DNA of 64,000 bases from Vibrio chagasii (lineage in GTDB: Bacteria; Pseudomonadota; Gammaproteobacteria; Enterobacterales; Vibrionaceae): assembly GCF_024347355.1 (NCBI RefSeq), contig NZ_AP025465.1:682001-746000 (forward strand), read 5' to 3'. The notes beneath the pieces were generated by a model, which had not been told where the DNA came from, made no database searches, and saw only the letters and a program-made list of their open reading frames with translations. The position numbers and the translations under genes are program-made. Shown piece after piece: positions 43,203-51,742 of this stretch. Each line of letters begins with the position of its first letter. Positions within the stretch are counted from its first letter, which is position 1.

Positions 43203-45014
43203 ATGACGGATATGACAACCATGAACTCCATCAGCGGAGTTCTCAATACAACGGCCAATCGTGATTCTCAGATCGCATTCCAGCAGGGTTTGGTTAAGAC
43301 CTTTTCTCCCATTCTGAGTGATGCCCATATCGACGTGAATCAATTAGAGTCATTGATTCGCCAATTACCTATTGTCGTAGGGCGCACGGAACAAGAAAGC
43401 TTGAGTCTTTATGCAGATTCATTGGACACACTGTTAAAGAAGCAAGAGGCCTTTACTGGTACTGCTGCCACTGAGACTACTGCGCATTGGATGCGGTCAC
43501 TGCAACAACAAGCTTTGAATGGCCAGATTGCACCTAAAGAAGTGGAAATGGGCGTTAATACTACGCTCGCGCATCAATTTCAATCTTGGTTTAGCACACT
43601 ACTAAAAGATAAGGTCGACAGTTCACTTTCGACCGATTTTATCGCTGATTTCCGCTTGGGGAGCCAGAGTAACCAAGCACTGCAAATTCAAGCTTTGAAT
43701 ACGAGTGCTCTTAAAGCAGCAATGGCAGAGATTAGCTCGCTTGTAAATACACTGGCGGTGCATATGAGAACAAGTGAGGTTCGTGAGAATGCTATTCCGT
43801 TCTTGCGAAATGCCTTTACTAATCTTGGTTCAGTTAACCTCAATGAGCTTAAGAACTCAGATTACTTTTTAACGGAAGAAAGCTTTAGAGCTGCGGTTGC
43901 CGATCAGCTGGTTGCTTCTTTCAATAGCATTGGGATCACCATCAGCACCGATGATGCAAAGGCATTGGCGAACAAGATTGCTTGGATTCCTGGCATGTCT
44001 AAGCAGGAGCTTACCGATGCGATTAATAGCTTAGCGATACAACTAAAAGGACAGTTTGAAAATGCCTATGGTGCAGAGGGTGTCAAACAATTAAAAGCCA
44101 TTTTGGATTTAGAAGTTGACAGAATTAACGCAGATCCCAATGCGATCACTTTACCAAGTTTGTTTTCTAATATTGCGATTGCACTTATTAACACTCAGAT
44201 CGATAAGTTCTTTAACGATCTACTTGCTATCCAGGTAACTCAAACAACACCAGAACAGCTTGAGCGTATCAAGCAAAATACCGAGCAAGATATTCGTTTT
44301 CTTTTCGAGAAAATAGTTGCTGGAAAAGATATCGGAACCGATTTTGTCACACGTCATCAAAAAATGATGGAGAACCTTTATAAGCTCAGTGAGCGTTTAG
44401 CAAAAATCACAGCACAGGAAGTTGATAGTAAAGAAGTAAATGCTGAGCATGCATTGACTGCTCGCGATTTATTGGCAGTTATTGAGTCGAGTATCGGTGA
44501 TCGCTTTGATGAACGCGTGTTATTTGCCTTAAATGAGCGCCGCGTAGACCGTCTTGAAAAGCGTAATATTTTGAAAGGTGAACTGGAAAACTTAACGATG
44601 GAGTTAAGAATTTTTGGTGCCATACAGTCGAAGATACACTCAAAACAAAGTGCAAAAGAAAAATATGAACCAGGGAATACGAGTTTCCAAGCAAGTGACT
44701 TTGGCTACGACAGTGAAGCGTCTTTTAAGGCCTCACCTGAGTATGCATATCTGACAAATAATAAGTTCGAAAACCACAAAGACTTTCTGACAAAGCAGGG
44801 CGTATCAGTAGCAGCAGATAGTTTTGAGGGCGATCAATTGGCAAGTTTTTCTAATTCAGTAAGTGATCAGTCCAAGGTTAAAAACGATACAGTTCAACTA
44901 AAAACGACCGAGCTCAGTGATATCAGCTCTCAATACAATGCAACCGTTGAGGCGATGAACAAATTTGTTCAGAAGTACCACAGTATTTTACAAGAAATCC
45001 TACGAGCCCTTTAA
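43203..45014 (+). CDS. vcrV: VcrV, needle-tip protein (SctA, V antigen)
   Basis: A 603-residue protein. Needle-tip V antigens of Yersinia and Pseudomonas are about 295-330 residues, while the Vibrio T3SS1 protein is about twice that, and this one agrees with the Vibrio type. A long helical coiled region ends in a C-terminal helix (VEAMNKFVQKYHSILQEILRAL) that packs with the needle. It forms the tip on which VopB and VopD assemble. Confidence 0.88.
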   Translation: MTDMTTMNSISGVLNTTANRDSQIAFQQGLVKTFSPILSDAHIDVNQLESLIRQLPIVVGRTEQESLSLYADSLDTLLKKQEAFTGTAATETTAHWMRSLQQQALNGQIAPKEVEMGVNTTLAHQFQSWFSTLLKDKVDSSLSTDFIADFRLGSQSNQALQIQALNTSALKAAMAEISSLVNTLAVHMRTSEVRENAIPFLRNAFTNLGSVNLNELKNSDYFLTEESFRAAVADQLVASFNSIGITISTDDAKALANKIAWIPGMSKQELTDAINSLAIQLKGQFENAYGAEGVKQLKAILDLEVDRINADPNAITLPSLFSNIAIALINTQIDKFFNDLLAIQVTQTTPEQLERIKQNTEQDIRFLFEKIVAGKDIGTDFVTRHQKMMENLYKLSERLAKITAQEVDSKEVNAEHALTARDLLAVIESSIGDRFDERVLFALNERRVDRLEKRNILKGELENLTMELRIFGAIQSKIHSKQSAKEKYEPGNTSFQASDFGYDSEASFKASPEYAYLTNNKFENHKDFLTKQGVSVAADSFEGDQLASFSNSVSDQSKVKNDTVQLKTTELSDISSQYNATVEAMNKFVQKYHSILQEILRAL

Positions 45015-45026
45015 GGATAAATAACC

Positions 45027-45518
45027 ATGACTACACAAAACGCGCCAACTGACCTATCTCAAATGCGAGCAGAAGAACTCCTTTCATTTCTGGAAGAGGG
45101 AGGCACGCTAAAAATGCTGCACGATGTATCGGCAGATACCATTGAGCACATTTACGCGGTTGGATACAACTTTTTTCAGTCAGGCAAAATAGAGCAGGCC
45201 GCAAAGGTATTTCAGCTGCTTAGCATGCTTGATCACTATCAAGCGCGATTTTTCATTGGTTTGGGTGCGGCTCGTCAGGAACTAGGTGAGTACCTGCAGG
45301 CGCTTGATGCCTACAGCTACGCTGCGCTTATGGACATTAATGATCCACGCCCACCTTTCCACTCTGCAGAATGTCATCTCAAACTTGAGCAACTGACGGA
45401 AGCAGAGAGTGGGTTTTACAGCGCGAAGGAGATGTCTGCTGGTAAATCAGAGTATGCAGACTTGCATCAACGAGCAGGCATCATGTTAGAAGCGGTGAGA
45501 AACAAAAGGAGTAACTAG
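45027..45518 (+). CDS. vcrH: VcrH, translocator chaperone (SctH, SycD-like)
   Basis: A 163-residue class II chaperone with three TPR motifs (EHIYAVGYNFFQSGKIEQAAKVFQLL, then RFFIGLGAARQELGEYLQALDAYSYAALM). It binds VopB and VopD before export. Followed closely by vopB. Confidence 0.9.
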   Translation: MTTQNAPTDLSQMRAEELLSFLEEGGTLKMLHDVSADTIEHIYAVGYNFFQSGKIEQAAKVFQLLSMLDHYQARFFIGLGAARQELGEYLQALDAYSYAALMDINDPRPPFHSAECHLKLEQLTEAESGFYSAKEMSAGKSEYADLHQRAGIMLEAVRNKRSN

Positions 45519-45521
45519 AAT

Positions 45522-46721
45522 ATGAGTTCTATTGTACTTGACCACATTCAGAATCAGGTATTTACGCTTGATTCTGACGAAACTACGTTAAACAAGGTTG
45601 GCAAGACCGCTGCTCACGCATCGCCGTCAGTAACCTTTGAAAACGTACAAGGTAAAGGTGCTGAAGCATTGAACACCGGTAAGGTAAAAGTTCAGCTTGA
45701 TGCACCGAATGCCGCTGTCAGCGATAAGGTGAATGACCTGACGTTGAAGGCCATTGCACAGCTACAAAAAATTGTAGACTCGATAGCTGGTGGCTTACAT
45801 GCTGTTGCTGACAGCACTGGATCACTAGCCGTGAGAATAATCGCAGGCTCAGTGGACGACTTTGAGATTGAGCTGGCTGCTATCGCAGACAAAATTAAGA
45901 GTGCTCAAAACAAGCTTAAAATGCAGGAAGTCAAAGTAGCTCAAGAAAAACATAAACTTGAGATGGCAGAAAACCAGGAGAAGATCAAAGAATCTGAGGC
46001 CGCGGCGAAAGAAGCACAAAAGTCGGGCTTAGCTTCTAAGATTTTCGGCTGGGTCAGCGCTGTAGCCTCTATTGTTGTTGGCTCAATCATGTTCGCAACT
46101 GGGATCGGTGCTGTTGCTGGCGCGTTAATGATCGCGGGCGGTGTAATGGGTGCTGTCAACATGACTTTGCAAGAACCTGCTGTACAGGAGGCGATGAAAG
46201 AGGCCGGAATTAATGTCGATGTGCTGAGTAAAGTCGTCATGGCTTTTGAGATTGCGACTGCTGTCATTGGTGCTGTTGTCACATTTGGTGGTGCTGCCGC
46301 GGCGGGGGTTGCCAAGTTGGCCGCCAAGAGTGCAAGCCAAATTGCACAGAAAGTCACTGATATCGCCACAAAAGCATCCGCCAGTATCACAAAGTTTGCT
46401 GATTGGGGGTCGAAAGCGGCAACGACAACTGCAAAAGCGATCCGTTTTGGTGCTGAGGGTGCCGACATCACTGTCAATGTCGGTAAAGTTGCCACGGATA
46501 GCGTTCACGGGACAAACAACGCCCGTTTGACCAACATTCAGGCGGACATTACAGAGTTAAGGGCTGAGATGACACTGAGCCAAGCGGTGCTTGACAAACT
46601 GAAACAAGAAATTTCCAAGTTGATGGAAGGTTTCCAAGAACTAATGAACGTCATCATGCAAATGGTCCTAGCTAAAGGCGAAACAATGAAAACGCTGACG
46701 AACCGCCCTACAAATGTTTAA
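45522..46721 (+). CDS. vopB: VopB, hydrophobic translocator (SctE, YopB-like)
   Basis: A 399-residue pore protein. A charged coiled coil (residues 120-170) precedes two hydrophobic hairpin segments, IFGWVSAVASIVVGSIMF with GIGAVAGALMIAGGVMGAV and FEIATAVIGAVVTFGGAAAAG. With VopD it forms the pore in the host membrane. Confidence 0.92.
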   Translation: MSSIVLDHIQNQVFTLDSDETTLNKVGKTAAHASPSVTFENVQGKGAEALNTGKVKVQLDAPNAAVSDKVNDLTLKAIAQLQKIVDSIAGGLHAVADSTGSLAVRIIAGSVDDFEIELAAIADKIKSAQNKLKMQEVKVAQEKHKLEMAENQEKIKESEAAAKEAQKSGLASKIFGWVSAVASIVVGSIMFATGIGAVAGALMIAGGVMGAVNMTLQEPAVQEAMKEAGINVDVLSKVVMAFEIATAVIGAVVTFGGAAAAGVAKLAAKSASQIAQKVTDIATKASASITKFADWGSKAATTTAKAIRFGAEGADITVNVGKVATDSVHGTNNARLTNIQADITELRAEMTLSQAVLDKLKQEISKLMEGFQELMNVIMQMVLAKGETMKTLTNRPTNV

Positions 46722-46730
46722 GGAATAATT

Positions 46731-47735
46731 ATGATAGAAAATATTAGTAATACTGGACACGCAGCTCTTCATGGTTTGGGCGAACTCAACAGAACCAGTC
46801 ATACTGAGAAAACCCCTGAAACCAAAATCGAAGCAGCTGCAATCCGTGCTAGTGCTGAAAGCAACGTGACGAATGCGAAACACTACCAATTGGATGGCCC
46901 AAAAGCGCCAGCTATTGGAGACCAAGCTATCGCGGTAGCAAAATTGATGGATGAGTTGGCCTCAACAACAAACCTGTTAATGCAAATAACAGAAAACGCA
47001 TTGGCAGGCAAAAACGTGGCTAAGTCCTCGTCAGAGGCTATTTCTCAGTCACTGTCCCTTATCGCTTTGCTGTATGAAGTATCCAAATTAACCCGTGACC
47101 AGCAAGTACAGCAACGTGAAATTGCGGTCGAGGCAAATGTAGCTAGTATCAAGAGCCAAGCCGAAGAATTAAATAGTGCGGCAAAGGCTATGCTCGCAAT
47201 GGCTATCGTATCAGGTGTTCTTGCAGGAGCAACAGCAATCGTTGGTGCGATTGGTTCTTTTAGAACAGGTCGAGAACTTAGTTCTGAAGTCGCTCATAAC
47301 AAGGTCTTGCAGACTCAAAAAGCAGGCTTTGAGCAAGCTGAAGAGCTGATGGCTAGTGGTAATATGTCGACGAAATATCAGGATCAAGTGAGAAAAGCAT
47401 ATGCAGCCGCTAAAGAAAATATTGCTGATACGTCGATCTCTTTAACCAGTACTGGACGTAAATTTGAAAAGATGGCGGGGTCCAATCAAGCGAGAAACGC
47501 TGTACTTCAAGCTCTAGGTCAAATGGGGAACTCAGCAGCAAGCGTAGAGCAAACGAAAGCTCAAGCTCGAAGCAAAGAGGATGAAGTATTAGCAACTCGT
47601 GCCCAATCAGATAAACAAAGGGCAGACGAATACATTGGTTTCCAAGAGGGTTTGTTAAAAGAGCTACGTGAGCTTTTCCGCTCTATCGCTGATAGTCAAA
47701 CTCAAGCATGGCGAGCATCCACTCCAACGGTGTAA
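46731..47735 (+). CDS. vopD: VopD, translocator (SctB, YopD-like)
   Basis: A 334-residue protein with one hydrophobic segment (AMLAMAIVSGVLAGATAIVGAIGSF) and C-terminal amphipathic helices. It completes the translocation pore. It is the last T3SS gene on the plus strand and ends about 100 bases from the tmRNA gene on the other strand. Confidence 0.9.
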   Translation: MIENISNTGHAALHGLGELNRTSHTEKTPETKIEAAAIRASAESNVTNAKHYQLDGPKAPAIGDQAIAVAKLMDELASTTNLLMQITENALAGKNVAKSSSEAISQSLSLIALLYEVSKLTRDQQVQQREIAVEANVASIKSQAEELNSAAKAMLAMAIVSGVLAGATAIVGAIGSFRTGRELSSEVAHNKVLQTQKAGFEQAEELMASGNMSTKYQDQVRKAYAAAKENIADTSISLTSTGRKFEKMAGSNQARNAVLQALGQMGNSAASVEQTKAQARSKEDEVLATRAQSDKQRADEYIGFQEGLLKELRELFRSIADSQTQAWRASTPTV

Positions 47736-47795
47736 TCGCGTATCAGACATCATATTGTTATTTGTGTTTGGTTAAATCTAGATTAAAGGCAAACA

Positions 47796-47826
47796 AAAAG
47801 GGCCAACTCTTTCGAGTTGGCCCTTT
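47796..47826. terminator. Terminator of ssrA (tmRNA), also at the end of vopD
   Basis: The stem GGGCCAACTC / GAGTTGGCCC has loop TTTC. On the minus strand it is followed by TTTTTGTTT, so it is primarily the tmRNA terminator; on the plus strand the tail is weak. Confidence 0.85.
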
Positions 47827-47835
47827 CCAAACGTT

Positions 47836-48202
47836 TGGTGGAGCTGGCGGGAGTTGAACCCGCGTCCAAAAACTATTCATCATTGGTACTACATGCTTAG
47901 TCGATCTTTAATTTCACCAGTAACCTGCGAACCGACACGCTAGTTAAAGGCTAACCTGAATTATAATTCGCGCTTTTCCTCTCAGGTGGGAGAAGCCACG
48001 CTAGCTTGTTTGGGTTTGATCTCTTGTTGGTCCCCGTCTTACGAGCGGAAGCTAGGGCAAGAGAGCTCTGAGCAGGTTATTAAGCTGCTAGTGCGTAGTT
48101 TTCGTCGTTTGCGACTATTTTTTTGCGGCTTTTTACGTGGCCAACCGCCCCACGGCATGCACCTCAGACTTCAAAATTCCTGTCGAATCCTAAATCAGCC
48201 CC
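47836..48202 (-). ncRNA. ssrA: tmRNA (SsrA), 367 nt, tag ANDENYALAA
   Basis: The 5' end begins GGGGCTGATTTAGGATTC and the 3' end is the tRNA-like T-arm and acceptor GGTTCAACTCCCGCCAGC...CCACCA, the invariant tmRNA ends. The resume codon is GCA and the reading frame at 48080-48112 encodes ANDENYALAA and stop TAA, the tag of Vibrio. It rescues stalled ribosomes with SmpB, encoded 65 bases away on the same strand. The 3' end points toward the T3SS cluster. Confidence 0.97.
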
Positions 48203-48214
48203 AAGTGTTCTTGC

Positions 48215-48242
48215 ATAGTACCAGAAAAGCTTACACTGTCTA
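48215..48242 (-). promoter_or_regulatory. Promoter of ssrA
   Basis: On the minus strand a -35 TAGACA (48237-48242), 16-base spacer and -10 TACTAT (48215-48220) lie 12 bases before the mature 5' end, consistent with a short precursor trimmed by RNase P. Confidence 0.65.
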
Positions 48243-48267
48243 GCACTGTGCGTTTAAGTGCTTAAAA

Positions 48268-48753
48268 TTAGCGCAAATTACTCTTCATAATTCGTGCTTT
48301 ATCTCTCGCCCAATCTTTTTCTTTCATATCAGTACGTTTATCGTGCAGCTTTTTACCCTTCGCTACGCCGATCTTAATCTTCGCCCAAGAGCGAGACCAG
48401 TAAAGTGCGGTTGCGACAAGTGTCATGCCTTCACGGTTAATACGACCGAATAGGTTATCGAGCTCTTTTCTCGACATTAGGAGTTTACGGACACGTGTTG
48501 GGTTCGCCACGATATGAGTACTCGCTTGAGTAAGCGGAGTGATCGTCATACCACTAATGAATGCTTCGCCATCACGGATGTAAACGTAGCTTTCTGCGAT
48601 ATTGGTTTTGCCTTCACGTAGGGATTTTACTTCCCAGCCTTGTAGCTCAAGCCCCGCTTCTATTTCATCATCGATGAAATATTCGTGGCGAGCTTTCTTA
48701 TTAAGCGCAATGGTATTACTACCGGCTTTTGATTTTGATTTATTCTTTGCCAT
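48268..48753 (-). CDS. smpB: SmpB, tmRNA-binding protein
   Basis: A 161-residue protein with the SmpB core [35 protein letters not shown], the GMTITPLT block, the RKLLMSR block, and the basic tail [16 protein letters not shown] that reaches into the decoding centre. Essential partner of tmRNA. Confidence 0.97.
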   Translation of the reverse strand: MAKNKSKSKAGSNTIALNKKARHEYFIDDEIEAGLELQGWEVKSLREGKTNIAESYVYIRDGEAFISGMTITPLTQASTHIVANPTRVRKLLMSRKELDNLFGRINREGMTLVATALYWSRSWAKIKIGVAKGKKLHDKRTDMKEKDWARDKARIMKSNLR

Positions 48754-48871
48754 AATGGCCTCATTATACGGATTGCGCGAAAGATGGGGAATCCTTTTTA
48801 TTTGCGCTCTGGCTCAATACCATTAAAATTGTGGTTTGTTTAATGTAACGCTGTCTTTAACAGGAGTCTAT

Positions 48872-49300
48872 ATGCCAAAGGTTACTCGTTCAGCATTAGT
48901 ATCATTTAGTGCTGACCAGATGTTTGACTTGGTCAATGATGTTGCTCGTTATCCTGAGTTTTTGCCAGGGTGTTCTGGTTCTCGTGTAATAGAGTTTTCA
49001 GATTCAGCAATGGTGGCTTCGGTTGATGTTTCTAAAGCCGGTATTAGCAAAACATTTACAACGTCTAACCGTTTAGCGGATGGCGTTGAGATCTTAATGG
49101 AGCTGGTGGACGGCCCATTCAAGAAACTGCAAGGCGGTTGGTATTTTACTCCATTGGATGATCAAGCCTGTAAGGTCGAGCTTAAGTTAGAGTTTGAATT
49201 TTCTAGCCGAATGATTGAAATGGCATTTGGTAAGATTTTCAATGAGCTAACGACCAACATGGTGAGCGCATTCACTCAACGAGCGAAACAGGTTTACTAA
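48872..49300 (+). CDS. ratA: RatA-family protein (START/COQ10-like)
   Basis: A 142-residue START-like lipid-binding protein (MPKVTRSALVSFSADQMFDLVNDVARYPEFLPGC). Members have been called toxin RatA (blocks ribosome subunit joining in E. coli) or a ubiquinone-binding protein. The pair ratA-rnfH is conserved next to smpB. AGGAG precedes the ATG by about 6 bases. The frame is open 12 codons upstream, outside the conserved domain. Confidence 0.88.
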   Translation: MPKVTRSALVSFSADQMFDLVNDVARYPEFLPGCSGSRVIEFSDSAMVASVDVSKAGISKTFTTSNRLADGVEILMELVDGPFKKLQGGWYFTPLDDQACKVELKLEFEFSSRMIEMAFGKIFNELTTNMVSAFTQRAKQVY

Positions 49301-49303
49301 ACC

Positions 49304-49612
49304 ATGACTATTGAATCAGATATGATCCACGTAGAAGTTGTGTTTGCACTTCCGCATGAACAGCGTGTGTTTACTTTGGTCGTTAATAAGAATGCGACCG
49401 TTGAAGAAATTATTGCGCAGTCTGGTGTTTTGGAACTGTACCCAGAGATCGACTTAGCGAAAAACAAGGTTGGCGTGTTCAGCCGTAACGTGAAGTTAGA
49501 TGCAACGGTTCGTGATAAAGACCGTATCGAAATTTACCGTGCACTATTGGCCGATCCAAAAGAGATTCGACGTAAACGTGCCGAACAAGCAAAAGCCGCT
49601 GCTACTAAATAG
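49304..49612 (+). CDS. rnfH: RnfH family protein
   Basis: A 102-residue small ubiquitin-like-fold protein (UPF0125): [30 protein letters not shown], with [26 protein letters not shown] as signature. It starts three bases after ratA. Function is unclear; it is often found beside ratA. Confidence 0.88.
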   Translation: MTIESDMIHVEVVFALPHEQRVFTLVVNKNATVEEIIAQSGVLELYPEIDLAKNKVGVFSRNVKLDATVRDKDRIEIYRALLADPKEIRRKRAEQAKAAATK

Positions 49613-49640
49613 CATCAAAAAGCGTATTCAATTCACAGAG

Positions 49641-49666
49641 AGCTCGCCAAATCGGCGAGCTTTTTT
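49641..49666 (+). terminator. Terminator of ratA-rnfH
   Basis: Perfect stem AGCTCGCC / GGCGAGCT with loop AAATC followed by TTTTTT. Confidence 0.9.
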
Positions 49667-49712
49667 GTGTCAGTGAGTGAGATTTGGTGGGTTAATTTGT
49701 AAGCAAATATTA

Positions 49713-49732
49713 AAAAGCCTGCTCATTGAGCA
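49713..49732 (-). terminator. Distal part of the bamE terminator, split by IS copy 2
   Basis: Joining the IS flanks restores a perfect hairpin with arms AAAAGCCTGCTC and GAGCAGGCTTTT, loop ATT. On the minus strand it is followed by TTTTTAATATTT, fitting a terminator for bamE. The bamE-proximal half remains at 51163-51183. Confidence 0.75.
49720..49732. repeat. 13-bp target site duplication of IS copy 2
   Basis: TGCTCATTGAGCA lies directly left of the IS and again directly right at 51163-51175. The repeat is palindromic (TGCTC-ATT-GAGCA). It differs from the duplication at copy 1, so the two copies inserted independently. Confidence 0.9.
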
Positions 49733-49781
49733 CAATGTAGATCAGATAAGGATCGGTTGACCGATCCTTCTTCTGAGAGAT

Positions 49782-49815
49782 AATCGGAAGCCTGTTTCTA
49801 GGCTTCCGATTTTTT
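49782..49815 (+). terminator. IS-borne terminator hairpin, copy 2
   Basis: The same 11-bp stem as in copy 1, with the T-run ending at the transposase ATG. Confidence 0.8.
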
Positions 49816-51153
49816 ATGTCTATCCAAAACTATTTTGTCGATTTCCTCGAAGAAAATCCTGTTGATGTAGCTCAACTCACCACTTTCTCTGAACATATCC
49901 CAGATGAATGGGTTGTTAAGGCAGCTAGTCTTTCTGATAAAGCGACTATTCGCCGACGTCGACTACCAAGTGACATGGTCTTGTGGTTAATTGTCGGCAT
50001 GGCCTTCTTCCGTAATGAACCAATTGCCGAAGTCGCACGAAGAATGAATGTCTGTGCGGATGGCTTGGCTGATGAAGAGTTATTAGCAAAAAGTGCTTTA
50101 ACCCAGGCAAGACAACGTTTAGGCAGTGCTGCACCAGAGTGGTTGTTTAAACAATGTGGGCGAACGTGGGGTCTTGAACGATACCGTGATGATACGTGGC
50201 AAGGATTACAAGTTTTTGCTGTAGACGGTGCTCTTTTTCGCACCGCGGATACGCCCGAACTTAGAGAGCACTTTGGCTCGGGTAATACCTCGAGTAGCAG
50301 GCAGACACCACATCCAATGCTAAGAGTTGTGACTATGATGAATGTCCGTTCTCATGTCATCGTTGACGCTGCCATAAGCCCTTATCGGCGTGGTGAAATC
50401 CCACTTGCTATGCCCTTCATCGACTCTTTACCAGATAACTCTGTGACGTTACTAGATAAAGGTTTTTACGGTGCAGACTTACTTCTCTCTCTTCAAAATA
50501 GCGGTATTAATAGACATTGGTTGATACCAGCAAGGAAAGGGTTGAAATACACACTTTTAGATGAAGAAGAAAGCAATGATATGCTCATCGAAATGAACGT
50601 CTCACCGCAAGCTCTCAAAAAGAACCCTAGTTTACCTGAAAAATGGCAAGTCAGAGCGGTGACCTATGAAGTACAAGGTAAGCAGAAAACTGTTTTTACA
50701 TCCCTTCCAAGAGCAGACTACGACGCGAAAGCGGTAGCCGAACTTTATCATGAACGTTGGGAAATCGAATTAGGTTATCGTGATATCAAAAGCTCAATGC
50801 AACACAATGCCTTAGTATTACGCAGTAAAACAGTAAACCTTGTTTATCAAGAACTCTGGGGGCTGTTGCTTGGTTATAATTTGGTAAGACGTGAAGCAAG
50901 TCAGGCAGCAGTTGAACATGGAAGAATGCCGAATGAAATTAGCTTTAAATACGCTTGTCAGTTTATAGCGAGCCAACTGAAGGTGATGAGTAAAGCGATA
51001 TCGCCAGGCAATACACCTAAGCGTTTAAAGAGTCTAAGGGGAGACTTATCAGTCCTCTTTATAGACAAACGCCCTAAGCCTAATCGGCCTAGGGCGGTAA
51101 AAATATCAAAGACTCGCTACCCAATTAATCGCAAAGCAGCTCCGCTTAAGTGA
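49816..51153 (+). CDS. IS4-family transposase, copy 2
   Basis: A 445-residue transposase identical to that at 22528-23865, with D1 in VDGALFRTAD, D2 in LDKGFYGAD and the Y-(2)-R-(3)-E-(6)-K signature. Intact. The absence of any divergence from copy 1 points to recent transposition. Confidence 0.93.
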   Translation: MSIQNYFVDFLEENPVDVAQLTTFSEHIPDEWVVKAASLSDKATIRRRRLPSDMVLWLIVGMAFFRNEPIAEVARRMNVCADGLADEELLAKSALTQARQRLGSAAPEWLFKQCGRTWGLERYRDDTWQGLQVFAVDGALFRTADTPELREHFGSGNTSSSRQTPHPMLRVVTMMNVRSHVIVDAAISPYRRGEIPLAMPFIDSLPDNSVTLLDKGFYGADLLLSLQNSGINRHWLIPARKGLKYTLLDEEESNDMLIEMNVSPQALKKNPSLPEKWQVRAVTYEVQGKQKTVFTSLPRADYDAKAVAELYHERWEIELGYRDIKSSMQHNALVLRSKTVNLVYQELWGLLLGYNLVRREASQAAVEHGRMPNEISFKYACQFIASQLKVMSKAISPGNTPKRLKSLRGDLSVLFIDKRPKPNRPRAVKISKTRYPINRKAAPLK

Positions 51154-51215
51154 ACTACATTGTGCTCATTGAGCAGGCTTTTAAGCTTCTTGATTGAGAG
51201 CTTGTCTACTGAAAG

Positions 51216-51575
51216 CTAGCGAAGGCTTTCGAAGAACTCATCACTGGCTTCAAAATCACCGTTGATCGTAACTAGGGTGCCAGTAGCATCAAAGTTCACG
51301 ACGAGGTTTTTCTGAATCGGGTCTTCATGACCTTTTTGGTGGTGGTAAATGTAGTACCACGTATCTGGGTAGCCATTTTCGATAAGCATAGGTGAGCCCA
51401 TAACGTAACGAACTTGTGTTTTTGTCATGCCAAACTTGAGCTGGTCGACAGCTTCTTGTTCAACATAGTTACCCTGATTGATGTCAATTCGATAAACCAA
51501 CTTCTCTAGTAGAGAGCAACCGGTCAACATTGTTAGTGCAAGTGGAACTGCAACTAACCACTTTTTAATTCGCAT
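51216..51575 (-). CDS. bamE: BamE, outer-membrane assembly lipoprotein
   Basis: A 119-residue lipoprotein with lipobox LTGC and the BamE/SmpA core [35 protein letters not shown]. It is a subunit of the BAM complex that folds outer-membrane proteins. The frame runs 42 codons further upstream, but the chosen ATG gives the lipoprotein signal. The gene's terminator is disrupted by IS copy 2. Confidence 0.93.
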   Translation of the reverse strand: MRIKKWLVAVPLALTMLTGCSLLEKLVYRIDINQGNYVEQEAVDQLKFGMTKTQVRYVMGSPMLIENGYPDTWYYIYHHQKGHEDPIQKNLVVNFDATGTLVTINGDFEASDEFFESLR

Positions 51576-51742
51576 AGTTTGAGATCTTTCTTCGCTAAAA
51601 TACTGTCTGATAATAAACAAGCTCCAGCAAGAAGTAAAAAGCTCCTTGCGCTTTGAGCTTGTTATGACTGGCAATTTTGAATTTAGTTGCAAAATTACCA
51701 ATATTTTTCGTTAAATTATCAGAAAGTTGCTGAAGATTTAAT

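Larger units (their letters stand above)
49733..51162 (+). mobile_element. IS4-family insertion sequence, copy 2 (1430 bp)
   Basis: The element has the same ends, length and internal features as copy 1; the encoded transposases are identical and I saw no nucleotide difference by eye. Terminal inverted repeats begin CAATGTAG. It lies between rnfH and bamE, inside the terminator of bamE. Confidence 0.93.

Noticed and set aside
47836..48202. Second copy of the ssrA 3' end as an island boundary
   Set aside because: I looked for the acceptor/T-arm sequence near 10.7 kb and saw none in the window.
22445..51162. The two IS as a composite transposon carrying the T3SS half
   Set aside because: Each copy has its own, different target duplication, so they inserted separately.
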